Positions 23,107-27,984 of a DNA stretch of 27,984 nt are shown here, piece by piece. How positions within the stretch are numbered: the stretch's first letter is position 1; every line of letters begins with the position of its first letter. The notes beneath the pieces were generated by a model. It ran no database searches, was not told the origin of the DNA, and was given only the letters and a program-made list of their open reading frames with translations. The translations under genes and the position numbers were made by a program. Source of the DNA: Chloroflexota bacterium (lineage in GTDB: Bacteria; Chloroflexota; Anaerolineae; Thermoflexales; Thermoflexaceae); contig JAUQQB010000003.1 of assembly GCA_030550075.1 (NCBI GenBank), positions 1-27,984 of the forward strand, read 5' to 3'.

Positions 23107-24282
23107 ATGGCCACGAAGATCATCATGCCTAAGCTGGGTATGGCGATGACGGAAGGGGCGGTTGTGAAATGGATTAAGCGCGATGGTGAGACGGTGAATA
23201 AAGGCGAACCCCTTGTCGTGGTCATGAGCAAGAAGATCAGTTATCAGATCGAGGCCCCCGCATCGGGAATCGTGCGCCACATCGTTCGGGAGAAGGAGAC
23301 CCGTCCGGTCGGCGCGGTGATCGGATATATCCTGGAACCGGGAGAGGAGATGCCGGAGATCCCAGCCCCTCCGCCGCCCCCTGTGGAAAAGGTGGGGGCC
23401 CCGGCCCCTGCCCCCACACCCACGCCTGCTCCCGCACCTGCTCCCTCTCCGCCAGAAGCCCAGCCTTTCATCCTGGCCTCCCCGGCCGCTCGACGGCTGG
23501 CCCAGGAGCACGGCATCGACCTCGCCCGGGTGAAAGGGACGGGCCCCGGGGGGCGGATCAGTGAGCGAGATGTGCTGGCTTATCTGGAGGCGCTCAGGGC
23601 GGCCCCGGCTGGACGCAGCATCCCCTTTATCGGGATACGGCAGGCGATCGCCCAGCGCATGGTGGAGAGCCTGCAAACCATGGCCCAGGTCACCCTCATG
23701 ACCGAGGCCGACGTCACCGAACTGGTCCGCCTGCGCGAGCGGTTACGGAAGCGGTTCGAGGTCAGCTACACGGACCTGATCATCAAAGCCGTGGCTGTTG
23801 CCCTCCGGGAGCACTCTCAGCTGAACGCGACGCTGGTTGGGGAGGAGATCCGCCTGCTTCCGGAGATCCACATCGGGATGGCGGTCGCCCTCGAGGATGG
23901 CCTGCTCGTCCCGGTGATCCGCGACGCAGACAAGAAATCGTTAGAAGAGATCGCCCGGGAAACCAAGCGCCTAGCAGAGGCGGCTCGGGCAGGAACCCTC
24001 ACGGTAGACGAGGTCACCGGAAGCACTTTCACAATCACGAACCTGGGGATGTATGACATCGACGGCTTCACCCCCATCATCAACCCTCCGGAATGCGCCA
24101 TCCTGGGAGTTGGGCGGATTGTGGAGAAGCCAGCCATCTACGAGGACGAGATCGTGAAACGTTCGATGATGACGCTTAGCCTGACGTTTGATCATCGGCT
24201 GGTGGATGGTGCCCCAGCTGCCGCGTTCCTTCAACGGGTGAAGGAGTTGCTGGAGACGCCTTCTTTAATTTTTGCACCTTGA
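23107..24282 (+). CDS. acoC: Acetoin dehydrogenase E2: dihydrolipoyllysine acetyltransferase
   Basis: It moves the acetyl group from E1 to CoA on a lipoyl arm and forms the core of the complex. The 391-residue protein has one lipoyl domain (residues 1-80); the lipoylated lysine should be Lys43 in VVMSKKISYQIEAP, where acetoin-type E2 has MSKK in place of the common ETDK. An Ala-Pro-rich linker spans about 85-118. The E3/E1-binding domain is at 123-162 (ASPAARRLAQEHGIDL, GTGPGGRISERDV), and the catalytic domain ends with TFDHRLVDG (His363, Asp367). The start at 23107 follows GAGGTGG/AAGGAG; a start at 23092 would cover that site. It is the only E2 in the window and must serve both E1 pairs, if both are active. 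Confidence 0.93.
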   Translation: MATKIIMPKLGMAMTEGAVVKWIKRDGETVNKGEPLVVVMSKKISYQIEAPASGIVRHIVREKETRPVGAVIGYILEPGEEMPEIPAPPPPPVEKVGAPAPAPTPTPAPAPAPSPPEAQPFILASPAARRLAQEHGIDLARVKGTGPGGRISERDVLAYLEALRAAPAGRSIPFIGIRQAIAQRMVESLQTMAQVTLMTEADVTELVRLRERLRKRFEVSYTDLIIKAVAVALREHSQLNATLVGEEIRLLPEIHIGMAVALEDGLLVPVIRDADKKSLEEIARETKRLAEAARAGTLTVDEVTGSTFTITNLGMYDIDGFTPIINPPECAILGVGRIVEKPAIYEDEIVKRSMMTLSLTFDHRLVDGAPAAAFLQRVKELLETPSLIFAP

Positions 24283-24291
24283 GGAAGCAGG

Positions 24292-25659
24292 ATGGATGCA
24301 GACCTGATCCTCATCGGAGGAGGGCCAGCCGGCCTAGCGGCCGCGCAACGGGGGCGGGAGCGCGGGGCTCGCGTGATCATGATCGAGCGGGAGCATGTGG
24401 GGGGGATGTGCCTACATCGGGGCTGTGTTCCAACCGTCGCCAGTATGGAGCAAGCGGGCCAACGTCGACGGGCCCGGGAAGCCCCCTTCGGGGGGATTGG
24501 ATTGCACTTGGCGGAGTCGGACTTCGAAGCCATGCGTCTGGAACGGGAGCGGGTGATCCAGCGGGTCCAGCGCATGCTGTATGCCCAGCTGGAACAAAGC
24601 GGTGTCCAGATGGTGCGGGGGGAGGCCCGGCTCGTGGGGAGGGATGTGGTTGAGGTGGAGACTCCTGAGGGACGTCGTCAGATCCTCCGAGCCCCGCGGA
24701 TCCTCGTGGCCACTGGGTCGCGCTTCGCCCTCCCGGATTGGCCGGGCATCCGCGATCCCGGCGTTCTGACCACGGATCACGTCCTGGGCCTCCATCGGCT
24801 GCCTTCCAGCCTGTTGATCGTGGGGGGCAACTTTATCGGGGTGGAGTGGGCGGTCTTCTTCCACACCTTCGGAACCCAGGTCATCCTTGTGGAGGAAAGC
24901 CCCCAACTGCTTCCTGGGGAGGATCCAGAGATCGCGGATGCCCTTCATTTTGTGCTCGAGGAAGCCGGTGTTCGGATCTTTTTGGGCTTCCGTGTTCGAG
25001 CGATTCGGAACACTTCGGAAGGTCAGAAGCAGCTGGAGGGAGCCGATGGGGCGCTCTCGCCGCCAGCAGATCAGGTTCTGGTCGCGGATCCCCGTCGGCC
25101 CTCGCCGCCGGAGGCCCAGGGCTTATCCCTTCGAACTTCCGCAGAAGCCCTGGCGGTGGATGATCGCCAGCAAACTCCTATCCCCGGCGTATTTGCCGCC
25201 GGAGATGTGACCGGCGGATGGATGCTTTCCCATCACGCCCGGGCTCAGGGATGGATCGCCGCGGAGAATGCGCTGGGCGGGCAGGCCGTCTATGAACCCC
25301 GCTGGATCCCCCGGGCCTATCACACCGCTCCAGAAGTGGGGGCGGTGGGGCTGACCGAGCCGGAAGCTGGCTCCTATGGGGATGTGGTGATCGGGCGGGC
25401 GGACTTCGGGTTGAGCGCCCGTGCCCTCACAATGGGCCAGCCGCTGGGGCTGGTGAAGGTGATCGCCCAAAAACCTTACGGCAAGTTAATCGGGGTGCAT
25501 CTTCTGGGGCCTGGAGCCACCGAATTGATCACGACCGCCGCCCTGGCCCTTCGCCTGGAAGCTCTGGTGGAAGATCTGGCCCGCCTGATCCCGCCTCATC
25601 CTACCCTTAGCGAAGCCCTGGTCGAAGCCGCTCAGGATGCCTGGAGGCAGCTCGAATGA
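24292..25659 (+). CDS. lpdA: Dihydrolipoyl dehydrogenase (E3), divergent
   Basis: This flavoprotein reoxidises the dihydrolipoyl arm of E2 with NAD+. The 455-residue protein has the FAD site LILIGGGPAGLAAAQRG, the redox-active pair GGMCLHRGCVPT (Cys40, Cys45), the NAD site LLIVGGNFIGVEWAVFF, the second FAD motif IPGVFAAGDVTGG and the dimer-interface catalytic motif PPHPTLSEAL. Oddities: the usual Lys after GCIPS is Val here, the VGRxPN block is replaced by ADPRRPSP, and the first His of HxHPT is Pro; the catalytic His and Glu are kept. It may be an E3 specialised for this complex. It starts 9 bases after acoC and its stop overlaps the next gene by ATGA. Confidence 0.9.
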   Translation: MDADLILIGGGPAGLAAAQRGRERGARVIMIEREHVGGMCLHRGCVPTVASMEQAGQRRRAREAPFGGIGLHLAESDFEAMRLERERVIQRVQRMLYAQLEQSGVQMVRGEARLVGRDVVEVETPEGRRQILRAPRILVATGSRFALPDWPGIRDPGVLTTDHVLGLHRLPSSLLIVGGNFIGVEWAVFFHTFGTQVILVEESPQLLPGEDPEIADALHFVLEEAGVRIFLGFRVRAIRNTSEGQKQLEGADGALSPPADQVLVADPRRPSPPEAQGLSLRTSAEALAVDDRQQTPIPGVFAAGDVTGGWMLSHHARAQGWIAAENALGGQAVYEPRWIPRAYHTAPEVGAVGLTEPEAGSYGDVVIGRADFGLSARALTMGQPLGLVKVIAQKPYGKLIGVHLLGPGATELITTAALALRLEALVEDLARLIPPHPTLSEALVEAAQDAWRQLE

Positions 25660-27221
25660 GCCGCGTGACCGTCCTCCGGCTGGGGAGGGTGGACTATCCC
25701 TGGGCGCATCAATTCCAGCGACGATGGGTCCAGGCTCGTCGGGAGGAGCGGGTGGAGGATTTGCTCCTGGTGGTGGAACATCCCCCGGTGATCACCTTTG
25801 GGAGGGGCGGAGGCCAGGAGGACCTTCAGGTCACCCCAGGGCTTCTCCAGCAGATGGGGGTTCGTATTGTGCAGACGGAGCGAGGAGGCCGGGCCACTTA
25901 TCATGGCCCGGGCCAGCTGGTTTTTTACCCGATTCTCAAACTGGGGACCCCCGCTCGCCCGGAGGATCCCCATGCCTATCTCTGGAAGCTGGAGGAAACA
26001 ACGATTCGATGTCTGGAGCAGTTTGGCATCCAGGCGGGGCGCAAGGAGGGTTTGCCTGGAGTATGGGTCGGGGAGGAAAAAATCGCAGCCATTGGGATCG
26101 CCATTCAGGAGGGTATCACGTATCATGGCCTGGCGTTGAACGTAGATCCTGACCTCTCCCATTTCCGGTGGATTGTCCCCTGCGGCCTGGCGGACAAAGG
26201 GGTGACTTCCATGGCCCGCCTCCTGGGCCATCCTGTTGAGCCGGGAGCAGCGGAGGCAGCTTTCCTGGAGGCTTTCTCTCGAATTTTCCGCGTAACGCTG
26301 GAGCGTGGCTTCCAGGAAGCCCCCTGGCTGATCGCCCCGCCGCCGATGGGGGAACGGATCGAAGATCTCTACGATATGTTCCATGCCTTAAGGCTTCACA
26401 CAGTCTGTGAGGAAGCCCTGTGCCCGAATATCGGTGTCTGCTGGGGGGAGGGGACGGCCACCTTTATGGTTCTGGGGGATACCTGCACACGACATTGCCG
26501 CTTCTGCGCGATCAGCAGCGGACGTCCCTTGCCGCCGGATCCAGCGGAGCCAGAGCATCTCGCGGAGGCAGCCGCCCGAATGGGGCTCTCCCATGTGGTG
26601 ATCACGATGGTCGCCCGCGATGATCTCCCTGATGGAGGAGCCACCCATCTGGCTCGAGCTATCGCCGCGGTGCGCCGTCGCCTGCCCCATGCGACGGTTG
26701 AGGTTCTGATCTCGGATCTGGGCGGTTCCCTGAAAGCCCTGAGGCAAGTGGTGGAAGCCCATCCGGATGTCCTGGCCCACAACCTGGAGACAGTCCCTCG
26801 GCTTTATTCGGTGATCCAGCCGCAGAAAGATTATCGCCGTTCCCTGAGCGTTCTGGAATGGGCCAAACGGGCGGGCCTTTTAACCAAGTCCGGGTTGATC
26901 CTGGGGATGGGGGAAACCCGTGGAGAGGTCCTCGAGGTGTTGCGAGATCTGCGACGGGTGGGATGTGACATTCTGACCCTGGGTCAATACCTGCAACCCA
27001 TCTCCCGCAACCGGCCGGTGGTTGAGTATATTCATCCGGAGGAGTTCGCCTGGTATGCCGAGGTCGCGGAGGCGCTCGGCTTCCGGGCTGTAGCTGTGGG
27101 TCCTCTGGTTCGCAGCTCCTATCGAGCGGCCTCCCTGCTTCACCATGCCCTTCGCGTGAACGGTGGGGGGCCTCAGCGATTCACTTGCCCGGCGGAGGCG
27201 AAGCCCCCTGTAGATATTTAA
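25656..27221 (+). CDS. lipB-lipA: Fused octanoyltransferase-lipoyl synthase (LipB-LipA)
   Basis: One uninterrupted frame of 521 residues joins both steps of lipoate biosynthesis. Residues 1 to about 220 are LipB, which transfers octanoyl from acyl carrier protein to the E2 lysine: ERGGRATYHGPGQLVFYPIL, catalytic Lys142 in VGEEKIAAIG and Cys176 in IVPCGLADKGVTSM. Residues about 222 to 515 are LipA, a radical SAM enzyme inserting two sulfurs: C-x4-C-x5-C at Cys251, 256, 262 for the auxiliary cluster, C-x3-C-x2-C at Cys277, 281, 284 (CTRHCRFC), and the C-terminal RSSYRA whose serine ligates the auxiliary cluster. The junction is seamless, without a linker. Translational coupling to lpdA places it with the E2 it should modify. 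Both halves look complete and active. Confidence 0.93.
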   Translation: MSRVTVLRLGRVDYPWAHQFQRRWVQARREERVEDLLLVVEHPPVITFGRGGGQEDLQVTPGLLQQMGVRIVQTERGGRATYHGPGQLVFYPILKLGTPARPEDPHAYLWKLEETTIRCLEQFGIQAGRKEGLPGVWVGEEKIAAIGIAIQEGITYHGLALNVDPDLSHFRWIVPCGLADKGVTSMARLLGHPVEPGAAEAAFLEAFSRIFRVTLERGFQEAPWLIAPPPMGERIEDLYDMFHALRLHTVCEEALCPNIGVCWGEGTATFMVLGDTCTRHCRFCAISSGRPLPPDPAEPEHLAEAAARMGLSHVVITMVARDDLPDGGATHLARAIAAVRRRLPHATVEVLISDLGGSLKALRQVVEAHPDVLAHNLETVPRLYSVIQPQKDYRRSLSVLEWAKRAGLLTKSGLILGMGETRGEVLEVLRDLRRVGCDILTLGQYLQPISRNRPVVEYIHPEEFAWYAEVAEALGFRAVAVGPLVRSSYRAASLLHHALRVNGGGPQRFTCPAEAKPPVDI

Positions 27222-27311
27222 GGGAAGCGCACCAGTGGCCCGCCCGCTCTTCTAATCTTCCATCGGAGAATCAGTGGTACCAATCTCACCATAGAGGAAA
27301 GGAGGGGAACG

Positions 27312-27740
27312 ATGGCGTTAGTGGAACGACGGGCAGACGTGGTGTGGGAAGGGGATTTGCGCCAGGGGGCCGGTCGGCTACGGGTCGGCAGCGGCGCCTT
27401 TCCAGAGCTCAGCGTGACGTTTTCGGCCCGAGCGGAGACGCCAGACGGCAAAACCAGCCCGGAGGAGCTTCTGGCAGCGGCCCATGCGATCTGCTATGCC
27501 ATGGCGTTGACCTACGTGCTCACCCAGGCTGGTCAGCCACCGGAGCGCGTGGCTGTCACAGCGGTCTGCGGATGGGATCCGATGGCCCTGCGGGTGGTCC
27601 GGATGGCCCTGCGCCCGCAGGCCCAGGCGGCCGGCCTGACCACCGACCGGTTTCAGGAGCTGGCGCGGCAAGCGGAGCAGCTCTGCCCGGTCTCGAATGC
27701 CTTGCGGGGCAACGTGGAGATCATGCTGGAGTTCAAATGA
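27312..27740 (+). CDS. OsmC/Ohr-family hydroperoxide reductase
   Basis: OsmC proteins are homodimeric thiol peroxidases that reduce organic hydroperoxides. The 142-residue protein has the TSPEELLAAAHAICYAMAL block with Cys61 as peroxidatic cysteine and AEQLCPVSNAL with Cys125 as resolving cysteine. The length and the SPEELLAAA motif fit the OsmC subgroup. Several Ohr and OsmC proteins are recycled by lipoylated protein and a lipoamide dehydrogenase; the position 90 bases after lipB-lipA and near lpdA and lipoyl-E2 would fit this, as inference. AAAGGAGGGG lies 4 bases before the ATG. The short gap from the previous gene leaves room for its own promoter. Confidence 0.9.
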   Translation: MALVERRADVVWEGDLRQGAGRLRVGSGAFPELSVTFSARAETPDGKTSPEELLAAAHAICYAMALTYVLTQAGQPPERVAVTAVCGWDPMALRVVRMALRPQAQAAGLTTDRFQELARQAEQLCPVSNALRGNVEIMLEFK

Positions 27741-27984
27741 GGCGCTTTCCCAGAGCTTCGGGATCCAGGAGGGAAACTCCCGGCATCATGCGTAACCCCA
27801 AGGATCCCTTGCGGGAAAGCCACTGGAGGCGTCGCCTGGCAGGGCTTTTCAATTATCTTACTTATCTTACTTGACTTACACCGTTGGCCTCGGCCCAGGA
27901 GGAATGGAGGGGCCCCTCCTTTATTCCTCTCCGCAGCCGAAAGGCTGCGGAGAGGGGGAATCCCATTGATTTTTGAGCGGGGAC
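27741..27984. other. Gene-free right edge with tandem 9-mers and hairpins
   Basis: No coding sequence is supported here. Three tandem 9-base units occur at 27853-27879 (TTATCTTAC twice, then TTGACTTAC). They are followed by GGAGGGGCCCCTCC and TTTATT (27907-27925), and by a perfect 12-bp hairpin CTCTCCGCAGCC-GAAA-GGCTGCGGAGAG (27927-27954). The hairpins are likely the 3' end of the osmC or acetoin transcript, or belong to the next unit beyond the window. Confidence 0.5.
27927..27954. terminator. Perfect 12-bp hairpin with GAAA tetraloop
   Basis: CTCTCCGCAGCC and GGCTGCGGAGAG pair fully around the stable GNRA loop GAAA. It lies 186 bases after the osmC stop. No T-run follows within 10 bases, so it could equally be an RNA-stability element or an intergenic repeat. 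Confidence 0.45.

Noticed and set aside
27853..27879. Tandem units as a CRISPR array
   Set aside because: Nine-base units without spacers do not fit a CRISPR array.

Overview
The window is GC-rich, gene-dense bacterial DNA with strong GGAGG ribosome binding sites and many ATGA stop/start overlaps. The gene content (acetoin dehydrogenase with two E1 pairs, glyoxylate shunt, a methanogen-style Hdr-Mvh complex, SufU rather than IscU) and the character of the proteins suggest a thermophilic member of the Chloroflexota, possibly near Thermoflexus. That assignment is inference from general resemblance; there is no rRNA in the window. No phage, insertion sequence or CRISPR array was seen.

Left part (1-2340): the 5' end of a KamA-family radical SAM aminomutase gene runs off the left edge. 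A 450-base AT-rich intergenic stretch with a nested dyad follows, then a PIG-L deacetylase and, convergent to it, a small membrane site-2 protease. The last two genes share a palindrome that carries both stop codons.

Hydrogenase/heterodisulfide reductase operon (2584-9602, minus strand): transcription order hdrC-hdrB-hdrA-mvhD-mvhG-mvhA-maturation protease, nearly all overlapping. This is a complete set for the electron-bifurcating HdrABC-MvhADG complex known from methanogens: H2 oxidation at MvhAG, transfer through MvhD, flavin-based bifurcation on HdrA, and reduction of an unknown acceptor by HdrBC. Two near-identical CRP/FNR-like boxes lie upstream. A truncated alpha/beta-hydrolase remnant, ending at a GC-rich palindrome, separates the operon from a divergent histidine kinase and its NarL-type response regulator.

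Central part (12337-16498): malate synthase A and isocitrate lyase form the glyoxylate shunt. They are followed by a strong hairpin, a convergent tRNA with CAT anticodon, a decayed MntA/HepT-like toxin-antitoxin locus, and a SufU scaffold gene. About 900 bases without a gene follow; they hold three consecutive dyads and a TTGACA element ahead of the next operon.

Acetoin operon (17404-27740, plus strand): acoA1-acoB1-acoX-acoA2-acoB2-[hairpin]-acoC(E2)-lpdA(E3)-lipB::lipA-osmC. Two E1 alpha/beta pairs appear to share one E2 and one E3. The lipoylation genes needed to arm E2 are fused into one 521-residue LipB-LipA protein translationally coupled to E3. Acetoin cleavage yields acetaldehyde and acetyl-CoA, and the glyoxylate-shunt genes would allow growth on that C2 unit, so the right two thirds of the window is coherent C2/C4 metabolism.

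The most interesting items are the complete Hdr-Mvh operon outside methanogens, the LipB-LipA fusion, the duplicated E1 pairs with different metal-site residues, the tandem CRP/FNR-like boxes, and the two eroded genes.
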